Position numbers and translations under genes: made by a program. The notes under the pieces are model-generated. The model searched no databases. It was not told the origin of the DNA and was given only the letters and a program-made list of their open reading frames with translations. A stretch of DNA of 64,000 bases from Micromonospora peucetia (GTDB lineage: Bacteria > Actinomycetota > Actinomycetes > Mycobacteriales > Micromonosporaceae): positions 6,882,001 through 6,946,000 of the forward strand of contig NZ_FMIC01000002.1 in assembly GCF_900091625.1 (NCBI RefSeq), written 5' to 3'. Shown in pieces: positions 41,897-50,058 of this stretch (positions are counted from its first letter, which is position 1; the number at the start of each line of letters is the position of its first letter).

Positions 41897-43465
41897 CTAG
41901 GCGGTCCCGGCCAACTCGGGTTCCTCCACCGCCGCCGGCGCTCCCGCCGGTGTGGCGGGACGGCCGGGCATCCAGCGCAGCACCACGAGGATGCCGAGCG
42001 CGGCGATGGCGGCGGCGAGGCCCGCCGCCCAGTGCATCGCGGCCAGGAAGGCGTCGTCGGCGACCGCGATCAGCTGCGGCGCCGCCGGCCCGAGCTGACC
42101 CGCCGCGGCGTACGCGCCGGAGATGGACTCACCGGCCGCCTCCCGCGCCCCGGCGGGCAGGTCCCGCAGGGCGGGGTCGACGTCGGCGCGGTAGATCGCG
42201 GAGAGCACCGACCCGAGCACCGCCACGCCGAGCGCGCCGGCCACCTGCCGGACCGTGTTGCTGACCGCCGAGCCGACGCCGGCCTTCTCCCGGGGCAGCG
42301 CGGACATGATGGACTCCGTGGCCGGGGGCATGATGTTGGCCATCCCGGCGCCTTGGAGGAAGAAGACGACCAGCACCACCCAGATCGGGGTGGTCGCGTC
42401 GACGAAGGCGAACGCGCCGAGCGCGACCACGGTCAGCGCCAGCCCGACCGTCGCGACGGCCCTGCCCCCGTACCGGCGGACCATCGCCGCGCTGCTCGGG
42501 GCGAAGATGAGCTGGGCGACGGCGAGGGGCAGGTAGAGCAGGCCGGTCTCCAGCGGGCTGAAGCCGCGCACCAGTTGCAGGTAGAACGAGCTGAAGAACA
42601 TCACGCCCATCGCGGCGAAGAAGATCAGCCCGACGATGGCCACCGGAGCGGCGAAGCGGGGCACCCGGAACAGCCGTACGTCCAGCGACGGGTGGTCGGT
42701 GCGCCGCTCGTACGCGACGAACCAGGCCAGCACCGCCAGGCCGCCGAGGATCGCGGTCCAGACCAGCGGGCGGCCGAAGCCGTGCTCGCCGCCGTCGATG
42801 ATGCCGTACGTCAACGCGACGAGCCCGACCACCGACAGCAGCACGCCGACGACGTCGACCCGGCCCGGATCCGGGTCCCGCGACTCGGGGACCAGCAGCG
42901 CCACCAGCACCACGCCGAGCGCCACCACCGGCACGTTGATCAGGAAGACCGAGCCCCACCAGTAGTGCTCCAGCAGCGCGCCGCCGAGGATCGGGCCGAT
43001 GGCCACGGCTAGGCCGACCGCGCTGGCCCAGACCCCGATCGCTCGGCCCCGCTCGCGGGGGTCGAACACGTTGGAGATGATCGAGAGCGTGACCGGCATG
43101 ATGGCCGCGCCGCCGATGCCCATCAGGGCGCGGGCCGCGATCAGTTGCGCGGGGCTCTGCGCGTACGCCGACAGCAGCGACGCCAGGCCGAAGAGCACCA
43201 GGCCGATCAGCAGGAAGCGCCTGCGCCCGGCGCGGTCGCCGAGCACCCCGAAGGTGAACAGCAGGCCGGCGAAGACCAGCGTGTAGGAGTTGATCGACCA
43301 CTCCAGCTCGCCCTGGCTCGCGCCGAGGCCGTGCACCGGGTCGGCGAGCGTCCGCAGCGCGACGTTGAGGATCGTGTTGTCCAGGACGACCACGAGGAGG
43401 CTGATCACCAGCACCCCGAGAATCGCCCACCTCCTCGGGTGTCCGGTGTTCTCGTGCGGTGACAT
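41897..43465 (-). CDS. MFS multidrug exporter, DHA2 (EmrB/QacA) family
   Basis: A 522-residue transporter with about 14 membrane segments. The DHA2 signatures are LLVVVLDNTILNVALRTLA in helix 1, FGVLGDRAGRRRFLLIG (motif A), LMGIGGAAIMPVTLSII (motif B region) and VAIGPILGGALLEHYWW (motif C). The C-terminus is Pro/Ala-rich. The ATG at 43465 has only a weak ribosome binding site. It precedes tetR in an apparent operon and is probably repressed by it through the operator about 80 nt upstream. Probable role: efflux of an antibiotic or other hydrophobic compound. Confidence 0.92.
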   Translation of the reverse strand: MSPHENTGHPRRWAILGVLVISLLVVVLDNTILNVALRTLADPVHGLGASQGELEWSINSYTLVFAGLLFTFGVLGDRAGRRRFLLIGLVLFGLASLLSAYAQSPAQLIAARALMGIGGAAIMPVTLSIISNVFDPRERGRAIGVWASAVGLAVAIGPILGGALLEHYWWGSVFLINVPVVALGVVLVALLVPESRDPDPGRVDVVGVLLSVVGLVALTYGIIDGGEHGFGRPLVWTAILGGLAVLAWFVAYERRTDHPSLDVRLFRVPRFAAPVAIVGLIFFAAMGVMFFSSFYLQLVRGFSPLETGLLYLPLAVAQLIFAPSSAAMVRRYGGRAVATVGLALTVVALGAFAFVDATTPIWVVLVVFFLQGAGMANIMPPATESIMSALPREKAGVGSAVSNTVRQVAGALGVAVLGSVLSAIYRADVDPALRDLPAGAREAAGESISGAYAAAGQLGPAAPQLIAVADDAFLAAMHWAAGLAAAIAALGILVVLRWMPGRPATPAGAPAAVEEPELAGTA

Positions 43466-43538
43466 CTTCGCGTGCTCCCCCCGGGTCCCGTTTCGAGACG
43501 GGTCAGACTCGTAATGCAGGTGTCAGCGTAGGCGGGCG

Positions 43539-43565
43539 ATTATCGATACGGAACCGATCCGTATC
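43539..43565 (-). promoter_or_regulatory. TetR operator and promoter of the exporter operon
   Basis: GATACGGA (43545-43552), 5 nt, TCCGTATC (43558-43565): a perfect 8-bp inverted repeat. On the minus strand a GATAAT -10 (43544-43539) abuts it directly, so a bound repressor would block the promoter of the MFS-tetR operon. Confidence 0.72.
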
Positions 43566-44020
43566 TTATGTGACAGCGGTCACTCGCGCCCCTCTTCACG
43601 GTTGCCGCGTCGGTTCGTCACGGCTGTCCGTCGGGGGTTTCGCCCAGCAGGTGGCATCGGGTCGCGGATGGGGCGGGTGTCCGGTTTCGGGGTGTGACCG
43701 GGGGCATCGTGGGGGCGGAATCGTGGCCGGCCCGGAGTCGTTACACCATGCGTACGACCGAGCAAGGCCACGCCGACAGGCTGGTGCGCGAGGCCCGGAA
43801 TGATGGCGGGCCGCCGGTCGTTACACATGGTCCCGGCCGACGTGCGGGCATCCCCCGCCAAGAGCCTGGCTTTCCGGCCCACCCGGGTCGGCCTGATCTT
43901 TCCTTCGGCCGAGACGCCGGAGATCCCCCAGTTTGTTGAGCGCCGGACGGTGCTTGCATCCGCGCGTGTACCCGGTCCCCCTCGGGTGTGCGGGTGCCAA
44001 CCCCCGAATGGAGCATCCTC
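43566..44020. other. 455-bp non-coding gap before the lysozyme-like gene
   Basis: I see no supported gene here. Two similar stretches, GTCGTTACACCATG near 43738 and GTCGTTACACATGG near 43818, repeat 80 bp apart and may be regulator sites or parts of a leader for the downstream secreted protein gene. I could not match the region to the c-di-AMP riboswitch pattern often found before actinobacterial cell-wall hydrolases. Confidence 0.4.
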
Positions 44021-44617
44021 ATGAACTCGATCATCCGTAACAGCGTTCTTGGTATCGCCGGTCTCGCGTTCGCCGGTGGTGTGGCTGCTGGCCCGCTGAC
44101 CGACACCCACACCCCGACCGTGGACACCACGCCCGTCGCTGCCATGGCGGTGCAGGCCGACAAGCCGGCCGTGGACAAGGCCAAGCTGATCCCGCACGGT
44201 GTGCAGGGTGCGCAGTCGCGTATCGACCTGTCGGACGAGCAGGTCGCCAGCACGAAGGCGATCATCGCGGCCACGAAGAAGGCCGGCATGGACGAGCGGG
44301 CCGCCGTGGTGTCGATCGCGACGGCGTTGCAGGAGTCGAAGCTGGAGAACCTGGGTCATCTGGGTGACCGCAACGACCACGACTCGCAGGGTCTGTTCCA
44401 GCAGCGCCCGTCGAGTGGTTGGGGCACGGTCGAGCAGATCACCGACCCCGAGTACTCCACGACGGCGTTCCTGAAGGGCCTGAAGCAGGTCGACGGCTGG
44501 CAGGACATGCCGCTGACCAAGGCCGCCCAGACCGTGCAGGTGTCGGCGTACCCCGACCACTACGCGCAGTGGGAGCAGCAGGCCGCCGACCTGGTCGCCA
44601 AGCACTGGAACAGCTGA
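44021..44617 (+). CDS. Secreted small lysozyme-like protein
   Basis: A 198-residue protein with an export signal (IIRNSVLGIAGLAFAGGVAAG), a linker, and a C-terminal domain of about 125 residues. The domain has AAVVSIATALQESKLENLG, DSQGLFQQRPSSGWGT, FLKGLKQVDGWQDM and VQVSAYPDHYAQWEQQA. This pattern is widespread in actinobacteria, often as a lone domain or behind NlpC/P60 or M23 proteins, and looks like a lysozyme/lytic transglycosylase fold, with Glu in ALQES as candidate catalytic acid. Codon bias is strong, suggesting high expression. The ATG at 44021 has GGAG 7 nt upstream. Two hairpins follow the stop. Confidence 0.85.
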   Translation: MNSIIRNSVLGIAGLAFAGGVAAGPLTDTHTPTVDTTPVAAMAVQADKPAVDKAKLIPHGVQGAQSRIDLSDEQVASTKAIIAATKKAGMDERAAVVSIATALQESKLENLGHLGDRNDHDSQGLFQQRPSSGWGTVEQITDPEYSTTAFLKGLKQVDGWQDMPLTKAAQTVQVSAYPDHYAQWEQQAADLVAKHWNS

Positions 44618-44649
44618 CAACCCAACACAGACCTTCCACGCAAGGGGGA

Positions 44650-44686
44650 CCGCTGGCCGGCACCGAACTCAGGTGCCGGCCAGCGG
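44650..44686 (+). terminator. Hairpin downstream of the lysozyme-like gene
   Basis: CCGCTGGCCGGCACC and GGTGCCGGCCAGCGG form a 15-bp perfect stem with a 7-nt loop. A second, imperfect stem (CGGCCGGC...GCCGGCCG) follows at about 44699-44730. The rest of the gap to 44918 shows no gene. Confidence 0.75.
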
Positions 44687-44918
44687 CACATCCACACCAG
44701 CGGCCGGCGCCCCGACACAGGGTGCCGGCCGTCGGCATACCCGGGCGAGGTGCTCCCGGCGCTGGTGGCGGAAAGCCGGCACCGACAGCGGCGGGAGCAG
44801 GCGGCAACTGCGGCGTACAGCGCGTCGTCAGGGGCCGCGCACCCCGCCCCGCCTGCGCCTCGCCTTGACGGGCGCCCCTAGGGTGATGGCCCACTCCCCT
44901 CGAAAGGTGCCGAGCGAA

Positions 44919-45779
44919 ATGCCCTTCGGCTTCACTGTTGCGATCATCTTTGCCGTCGCGCTGGCGATCTCCGGCCTGCTCGCGGTCGCCGCTCCGAACA
45001 GGTCTACGAAGCGGGCCGCCACGCTGGCGGCGCTCGGCTGCCTCGTCGGCACGGCGGTGTTCGTCGTCGGCTCCAGCGCCCACTCCGTGCCGATCCGCTC
45101 GGTCGGGATCGTCACCAGCTTCGGCAAGCCGACGGGCAAGGTCACCGGCTCCGGCCTGAAGTGGGTCGCCCCCTGGCAGAAGGTCGGCGAGTGGGACGCG
45201 GGCCGGCAGAAGTACGACCACATCGGCGGCGACCACTGCGTCCGGGTCCGCACCGGCACGCTCGCCGACGCCTGCGTCGAGGTGCTCGTCGAGTGGCAGG
45301 TGAAGCCGGAGAACGCGCCGAAGCAGTTCATGGACTACAAGGGCGACTTCGACAGCTTCCGGGGTCAGCGGGTGGGCGTCCAGCTCGACAGCGCCGTCAA
45401 CGACGCCTTCGCCACGTACAACCCGCTGGAGAAGATCGACTCGAGCACCGGCAGCCTGAACGTGGACCTGAAGCCCTTCGCGGAGAGCATCAAGGCCAGC
45501 GCGGAGACGCGGCTCTCCAACGACGTCGACATCCTGTCGGTCACGATCACCCGGGTCAACCACGACGACAAGACCGAGGGCAACATCAAGGCCTTCCAGG
45601 ACAAGCTCGCCCAGACCCGCAACCTGGAGCAGGACCGGAAGAACGCCGCCATCCAGAAGCAGATCACCGAGACGAACGCGAAGGTCGACAAGGTGTCGCG
45701 GTGCCTGGAGATCGCCGAGCGCAACGGCAGCAACCCCGGCCTCTGTATCAACCCCGGGATCATCACCGGCGCCAAGTGA
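44919..45779 (+). CDS. SPFH/Band 7 domain membrane protein
   Basis: A 286-residue prohibitin-like protein. Two N-terminal hydrophobic segments (FTVAIIFAVALAISGLLAVA and ATLAALGCLVGTAVFVVGS) precede an SPFH domain: IRSVGIVTSFGKPTGKVTGS, GLKWVAPWQKVGEWD, VRTGTLADACVEVLVEWQVK. A helical region (AFQDKLAQTRNLEQDRKNA, TETNAKVDKVSRCLEIAER) follows. SPFH proteins scaffold membrane microdomains. The ATG at 44919 has AAAGG upstream; an in-frame ATG 33 nt earlier is less likely. No linked NfeD gene is present. Confidence 0.86.
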   Translation: MPFGFTVAIIFAVALAISGLLAVAAPNRSTKRAATLAALGCLVGTAVFVVGSSAHSVPIRSVGIVTSFGKPTGKVTGSGLKWVAPWQKVGEWDAGRQKYDHIGGDHCVRVRTGTLADACVEVLVEWQVKPENAPKQFMDYKGDFDSFRGQRVGVQLDSAVNDAFATYNPLEKIDSSTGSLNVDLKPFAESIKASAETRLSNDVDILSVTITRVNHDDKTEGNIKAFQDKLAQTRNLEQDRKNAAIQKQITETNAKVDKVSRCLEIAERNGSNPGLCINPGIITGAK

Positions 45780-45819
45780 CGGCCGACCGGCGCTGACCCC
45801 GCCCCGGACGCGCCCCGAT

Positions 45820-46857
45820 TCAGCCGGTGAGCGCGTCCAGGGCGAGGTCGACGTCATCCTCGGTCGAGTAGACGTGGAAGGACGCCCGGATCCGGCCGGC
45901 GCGGACCGCCGCCCGGACGCCGGCCCGCTCCAGCCGCTCCGCCGCGCCGGGCACCTCCACGGTGACGATCGCGCTGTCCCCCGGCGGCCGGCCCAGCCCG
46001 GCTAGGAACCGGTTGGCCAGCGCGACGTCGTGCGCCTGCACGGCCGGCACGCCGATCTCGGCGACCAGTTCCAGGGCGGGGGCCGTGCCGACCCAGCTGA
46101 ACCAGGCCGGCGAGATGTCGAACCGGCGGGCGTCGTCGGCCAGGCGCAGTGGCGGGCCGTAGTAGGAGGCGTGCGGGTCGTCGCCCGCGTACCAGCCGGC
46201 GGCATCGGGACGCAGCCGCTCGCGCAGCGCGGGCGCGAGATAGGCGAATGCCGAGCCGCGCGGAGCCATCAGCCACTTGTACGCCCCGACCACGACCACG
46301 TCGGCGAGGCCCGCCTCGAACGGCAGCCAGCCGCATGCCTGGGTGGCGTCGACGGCGACGAGCGCGCCGTGCGCCCGGGCCGCCGCGACGATCTCGTCGT
46401 ACGCGGCGATCGCGCCGTCGGCCGACTGCACCAGGCTGAACGCGACCAGGTCGGTGTCGGCGTCAATCGCGTCGACCAGCCCGGCCAACGGCACGGTGCG
46501 CACCCGGACGCCCCGCTCGGCCTGCACCAGCCACGGGAAGAGGTTGGAGGTGAACTCGACCTCCGGCACCACGACGGTCGCGCCGGCGGGCAGGGCGGCG
46601 GCGACCGGGGCCAGCAACTGGGACACCGTGCTGCCGACCGCGATGTCGGCGACCGGCACCCCGACCAGACCGGCGAAGGCGGCCCGGGACCGCTCGGTGG
46701 CCTGGCCCCAGCCCTCCCACGACGTACTCCCCGCCCGCCAGTCGGCCAACGCCTCCTGCACCGCGTCCCACGCCGGCTGGGGCGGCAGCCCGAAACTGGC
46801 GGTGTTCAGCCAACCCGGCTGCGGCTGCCACAACTTCTGCGCCTGTGCGATCTCCAT
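45820..46857 (-). CDS. Aminotransferase class V-fold PLP enzyme
   Basis: A 345-residue fold-type I PLP protein. The Schiff-base lysine is in VVVGAYKWLMAPRGSAF, the Asp that contacts the pyridine nitrogen is in ALVAVDATQACGWLPF, and TSNLFPWLVQAERGVRV resembles the substrate-side motif. The protein is closest in pattern to cysteine desulfurase/isopenicillin N epimerase-like members, but lacks the mobile Cys loop of true NifS desulfurases, so a lyase or epimerase role is as likely. It appears monocistronic and converges with the SPFH gene, 40 nt apart. Confidence 0.88.
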   Translation of the reverse strand: MEIAQAQKLWQPQPGWLNTASFGLPPQPAWDAVQEALADWRAGSTSWEGWGQATERSRAAFAGLVGVPVADIAVGSTVSQLLAPVAAALPAGATVVVPEVEFTSNLFPWLVQAERGVRVRTVPLAGLVDAIDADTDLVAFSLVQSADGAIAAYDEIVAAARAHGALVAVDATQACGWLPFEAGLADVVVVGAYKWLMAPRGSAFAYLAPALRERLRPDAAGWYAGDDPHASYYGPPLRLADDARRFDISPAWFSWVGTAPALELVAEIGVPAVQAHDVALANRFLAGLGRPPGDSAIVTVEVPGAAERLERAGVRAAVRAGRIRASFHVYSTEDDVDLALDALTG

Positions 46858-47023
46858 GCCGCCGAGGCTAGTCAGCCGGGCCGCGCACCGGGACGGCCAA
46901 TTCCGCGCTCACGGCCCCGACGCCCGTAGGTGCGTGCGGTGCGCCTCCCCGGCGGGCACGGTCGTGCCACATTCGCCGCAGGTCCGCCCGACCGGGTTGT
47001 TGGTCCGGTGGGACGCTGTCGAG

Positions 47024-47043
47024 CTGCCCCGTCGACGGGGCAG
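47024..47043 (-). terminator. Palindrome downstream of the ECF42 sigma gene
   Basis: CTGCCCCGTC GACGGGGCAG is a perfect 20-bp palindrome 3 nt after the sigma stop codon. It is a plausible terminator for the ECF42 operon. Confidence 0.5.
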
Positions 47044-47046
47044 GTG

Positions 47047-48288
47047 TCAGTCGAGGCGGTCGGCGCGGTGTAGTAGGTACCGCCGCTCGACCTGGTTGTC
47101 CGTCAGGATGGCCGCCTCGCGGTACAGGGTCGCCGCGTCGGCCGCGTCGCCGGTCATCTCGCGCAGGTGGGCGCGCACCGCGCGTTCCCGCTGCCGGGTC
47201 AGCGGTTCCCGATCCAGTCGGAAGCGCCGGTTGAGGTCGTCGAGCAGGGCCAGTCCCCGGACCGGGCCGTACGCCCGGGCCACCGCGACCACCCGACTCA
47301 GCCGGACCGGCGCGGTGGGGTTCAGCCGTTCGAGCCACAGGTACAGTGCCGCGATCTGTGGCCAGTCGGTGCTCTCCGGCGACGCGGCGGCGGCGTGTAC
47401 GGCCGCGACTGCCGCCTGCAACTGGTACGGGCCCACCTCGCGCCGGTTCCAGACGCTGTCGATCAGCGCGGTGCCCTCGCGGATCAGGTCGGGATTCCAC
47501 CGCGTCCGGTCCTGCTCGTCCAGCGGCACCAGTTCCTCGTCGTGGCCGGTACGGGCGGCCCGCCGCGACTCGGTGAGCAGCATCAGCGCGAGCAGTCCGG
47601 TCACCTCGGCGTCGTCCGGCAGGGAATCGCGGAGCATCCGGGTCAGCCGGATCGCCTCACGGGTCAGGTCCACGCGGGCGAGTTCGGCACCGGCGGAGGC
47701 CGTGTAACCCTCGTTGAACACGAGGTAGAGCACCTGCGTCACGGCGACCATCCGAGTGTGTCGGTCGGCGGCGGTCGGCGGGGTGAAGCGGGCGCCGGCG
47801 CGGGCCAACTGCTGTTTGGCGCGACTGATCCGGGTACCCATCGTGGCTTCGGTCGTCCCGTGGGCGTGTGCGATCTCGGCGGTCGTCAGACCGCCCACCG
47901 CGCGCAGCGTGAGCGCGACCTGGGAGGTGGTACTCAGCGCCGGATGGCAGCAGAGCAGCAGCAGGGTGAGGCTGTCGTCGGTCTCCGGCGGAGGGCACGC
48001 CCGGCGGGCCGGCTCCCGCATGGCCAGCTCGGCCACTCCGGCCTCCCGCTCGCGCCGGCGCCGGGCCTGGTCGGAGCGGAGCAGGTCGACCATCCGCCGG
48101 TAGCCGATCCGGATCAGCCAGCTGCGCGGGTTCTCCGGCATGCCGTCGACCGGCCACGCCCGGCTCGCGGTGAGCAGCGCCTCCTGCACGGCGTCCTCGG
48201 CGACGTCGAAGTGGCCGAAGCGCCGCACCAACGCCCCGAGCACCTGCGGCGCCTCCGTACGCAGCAGGTGCTCGACGTCCGCGGTCAT
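47047..48288 (-). CDS. ECF RNA polymerase sigma factor, ECF42 type
   Basis: A 413-residue sigma factor. Region 2 is GHFDVAEDAVQEALLTASRA and RSWLIRIGYRRMVDLLRSD, region 4 is GGLTTAEIAHAHGTTEATMG and TRISRAKQQLARAG. A C-terminal extension of about 220 residues (DUF6596/TPR-like helices: YLVFNEGYTASAGAELARVD) follows, characteristic of ECF42. ECF42 factors have no anti-sigma and pair with DGPF-type proteins, exactly as here (next gene upstream). The ATG at 48288 fits the domain start. It is the last gene of a leftward operon driven from about 49462. Confidence 0.93.
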   Translation of the reverse strand: MTADVEHLLRTEAPQVLGALVRRFGHFDVAEDAVQEALLTASRAWPVDGMPENPRSWLIRIGYRRMVDLLRSDQARRRREREAGVAELAMREPARRACPPPETDDSLTLLLLCCHPALSTTSQVALTLRAVGGLTTAEIAHAHGTTEATMGTRISRAKQQLARAGARFTPPTAADRHTRMVAVTQVLYLVFNEGYTASAGAELARVDLTREAIRLTRMLRDSLPDDAEVTGLLALMLLTESRRAARTGHDEELVPLDEQDRTRWNPDLIREGTALIDSVWNRREVGPYQLQAAVAAVHAAAASPESTDWPQIAALYLWLERLNPTAPVRLSRVVAVARAYGPVRGLALLDDLNRRFRLDREPLTRQRERAVRAHLREMTGDAADAATLYREAAILTDNQVERRYLLHRADRLD

Positions 48289-48355
48289 GCCGGTCCCCCG
48301 CTCGTACCCTCTCCCGGACGTCCGCTCGCGCCGGGCGCGGGCTCGCGCGGGTGGG

Positions 48356-48727
48356 TCATGCCGTGAAGTCCTCGCCCATGATCGGTCGTACCTCGATCGG
48401 CTCGCCCAGCACCTCGACGATCCGCGAGGCGATCTCGACAGCCCGTTCCCGGCTCGCCACGTCGATCACGGCGAAACTGGCCAGCACCTCCTTGAGCTCG
48501 GCGAACGGTCCGTCGGTCGCGACCACGCCACCCGGGGTCGGGCGGACGGTGGCGCTGACCACCGGGTGGCCGAGGCCCTCGCTGCCGACGTACTCGCCGG
48601 TCTCGGTGAGCTCCCGCTCGAACTCCTGGTACGCGGCGAACGCCGCCATCGCCTCCTCGGACGGGACGTCGGCGGTCGCGGCGTCCCAGGCGGCGGCCGG
48701 CGTGTAGCTGAGCAGCAGGTACTTCAT
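48356..48727 (-). CDS. YCII/DGPF-domain protein of the ECF42 module
   Basis: A 123-residue YCII-related protein beginning MKYLLLSYTPAAAWD with the family motif ATDGPFAELKEVLASFAV near residue 75 and a C-terminal EIASRIVEVLGEPIEVRP. DGPF proteins are the constant partners of ECF42 sigma factors and are usually their targets. The ATG at 48727 follows AGGAAGAGGACCC. It lies 67 nt upstream of the sigma gene and 41 nt downstream of the DUF998 gene. Its biochemical role is unknown. Confidence 0.93.
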   Translation of the reverse strand: MKYLLLSYTPAAAWDAATADVPSEEAMAAFAAYQEFERELTETGEYVGSEGLGHPVVSATVRPTPGGVVATDGPFAELKEVLASFAVIDVASRERAVEIASRIVEVLGEPIEVRPIMGEDFTA

Positions 48728-48768
48728 GGGTCCTCTTCCTGGTCGGGAGTGGCTGACGGTACGTGGGG

Positions 48769-49404
48769 TCAGGCGGAGCGGCGCAGGGACAGCGCGAGGA
48801 CGGTCGTCCAGGTGAAGGCGACCAGCCCGTTCACGGCGATCTGGATGCTCATCCGGTCCGGCGACATGGGCAGCAGCAGGACGAGCGCGGCGAGGCCACT
48901 CAGCACGGCCGGCAGCACGGCCCGGCGGCGCACGCACCGGACGGCCAGCACGATCGCGGCGACGGCCAGCGCGGTGAAGGCGACGGTCGCCGCGGTCGAG
49001 TGCGCGACGCCGTGCCAGGACATCCGGTCGGCCGGACCGTCGGGGGTGCCGGCCGGGAAGCCGTGCTCCGGATCCATGGTGAACAGACCGGCGGCGACCA
49101 GGCCGGCGCCGAAGATCCCGACGAGGATCGGCAGCGCCCGCCGGCCGACCCCCTCGGTGAGGGTGCGCCTGATCCCGGCGGCCAGCGCCAGCCCGCCGAG
49201 GCCGGCGAGCACGAACGTCGTGATCTGGATCCAGCCGAGGCTGCCGGTGGCGAGCTGGCTGATCGGGTGCCGGGTGATGTCGAAGCCCTCCCGGGTCAGC
49301 ATCTGGGCGGCGGCCGAGGCGAAGAAGACCGGCCCGGCGAGGGCACCGGCGAGCAGCAGATGGTCGGGCGAGCGGCGGACGGTGGGGGCGGCGAGGGGGG
49401 CCAT
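48769..49404 (-). CDS. DUF998-type integral membrane protein
   Basis: A 211-residue protein with about six membrane segments (LLLAGALAGPVFFASAAAQ, TTFVLAGLGGLALAAGI, VGIFGAGLVAAGLFTMDP, VAFTALAVAAIVLAVR). The loop EGFDITRHPISQLATGSLG and the DPEHGFPAGTPDG segment match DUF998. Function unknown. The ATG at 49404 follows CCAAGGAGGAACCC. An ECF-type promoter (TGTCGA, 17 nt, CGA) lies upstream, so it is the first gene of the ECF42 operon. The upstream sequence mirrors that of the divergent gene. Confidence 0.88.
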   Translation of the reverse strand: MAPLAAPTVRRSPDHLLLAGALAGPVFFASAAAQMLTREGFDITRHPISQLATGSLGWIQITTFVLAGLGGLALAAGIRRTLTEGVGRRALPILVGIFGAGLVAAGLFTMDPEHGFPAGTPDGPADRMSWHGVAHSTAATVAFTALAVAAIVLAVRCVRRRAVLPAVLSGLAALVLLLPMSPDRMSIQIAVNGLVAFTWTTVLALSLRRSA

Positions 49405-49436
49405 GGGTTCCTCCTTGGTGGGTTCCTGCCGCTACC

Positions 49437-49462
49437 TCGTGGCCGGGCCCGGGATCTCGACA
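49437..49462 (-). promoter_or_regulatory. ECF42-type promoter for DUF998-DGPF-sigma operon
   Basis: On the minus strand TGTCGA (49462-49457), 17 nt, then CGA (49439-49437). This matches the TGTCGA / CGA-type elements reported for ECF42 promoters as I recall them. The GAGGTAGCGG after CGA recurs in the opposite promoter as GAGGTACCGG. Confidence 0.7.
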
Positions 49463-49496
49463 CGACCGGACAGTGACCGGGGTCACCTCCGGTACG

Positions 49497-49522
49497 GGTC
49501 GAGACCCGCCGGCCGCCTCCGA
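49497..49522 (+). promoter_or_regulatory. ECF42-type promoter for the divergent DUF1579-like gene
   Basis: GGTCGA (49497-49502), 17 nt, then CGA (49520-49522), the mirror image of the promoter at 49437-49462 with one changed base in the -35 element. The start codon lies 33 nt downstream after GAGGAGGACGAG. Confidence 0.66.
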
Positions 49523-49554
49523 GGTACCGGCAACAACCCACCGAGGAGGACGAG

Positions 49555-49980
49555 ATGTCTGAGACCCATCAGCCGAGCGTCGAACTGAAGGCCCTGGACC
49601 GCCTGGTCGGCACCTGGACGGTCACCGGCGGCGCCGAGGGCACCGTGACGTACGAATGGATGGACGGCGGGTTCTTCCTGCTCCAGCGCGTCGCGCTCAC
49701 CCAGTTCGGCCAGCCCGTCACCGGCCTGGAGGTGATCGGTAACCTGCGCCCGTTCGGTGAGCCGGCGAGCGCGGACGTGATGTCGCGGTTCTACGACTCG
49801 ACCGGCAACACCCTCGACTACGTCTACGAACTGACCGGCGACACGCTGACCATCTGGGGCGGCGCGAAGGGCAGCCCGGCGTACTACCGGGGCACGTTCA
49901 GCGCCGACGGCACGACGGTCGCCGGCGAGTGGGTCTATCCCGGCGGGGGCGGCTACCCCTCGGCCATGACCCGGGTCTGA
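49555..49980 (+). CDS. Small beta-barrel-like protein (DUF1579-like), ECF42 regulon candidate
   Basis: A 141-residue protein beginning MSETHQPSVELKALDRLVG with GTWTVTGGAEGTVTYEWMDG, later FGEPASADVMSRFYDSTGN and TWEWYP-like ending (GEWVYPGGGGYP). The GTW...EW pattern and repeated beta strands recall DUF1579/lipocalin-like proteins. No signal peptide. It is the only gene of its unit. Its promoter, ribosome binding region and even bases around the start mirror those of the divergent DUF998 gene, so both are probably switched by the neighbouring ECF42 sigma. Function unknown. Confidence 0.85.
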   Translation: MSETHQPSVELKALDRLVGTWTVTGGAEGTVTYEWMDGGFFLLQRVALTQFGQPVTGLEVIGNLRPFGEPASADVMSRFYDSTGNTLDYVYELTGDTLTIWGGAKGSPAYYRGTFSADGTTVAGEWVYPGGGGYPSAMTRV

Positions 49981-50058
49981 CCCCGGCCCGCCTCGCCGGC
50001 CGGAACGGCGTGCGGCTCCGGAAGGAGACCGACACACCCCGGCCGGCGGGTGGCGGCG

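Noticed and set aside
43600..44020. c-di-AMP (ydaO-type) riboswitch before the lysozyme-like gene
   Set aside because: I looked for its conserved blocks by eye and did not find them; a covariance search would decide.
43580..44620. Minus-strand frame covering the lysozyme-like gene and its leader
   Set aside because: It is antisense to a gene with a clear signal peptide, domain motifs and ribosome binding site.
49981..50058. Terminator between the DUF1579-like gene and dnaE
   Set aside because: The CGCCGGCCGG/CCGGCCGGCG arms are separated by about 40 nt, too far for a convincing simple hairpin.
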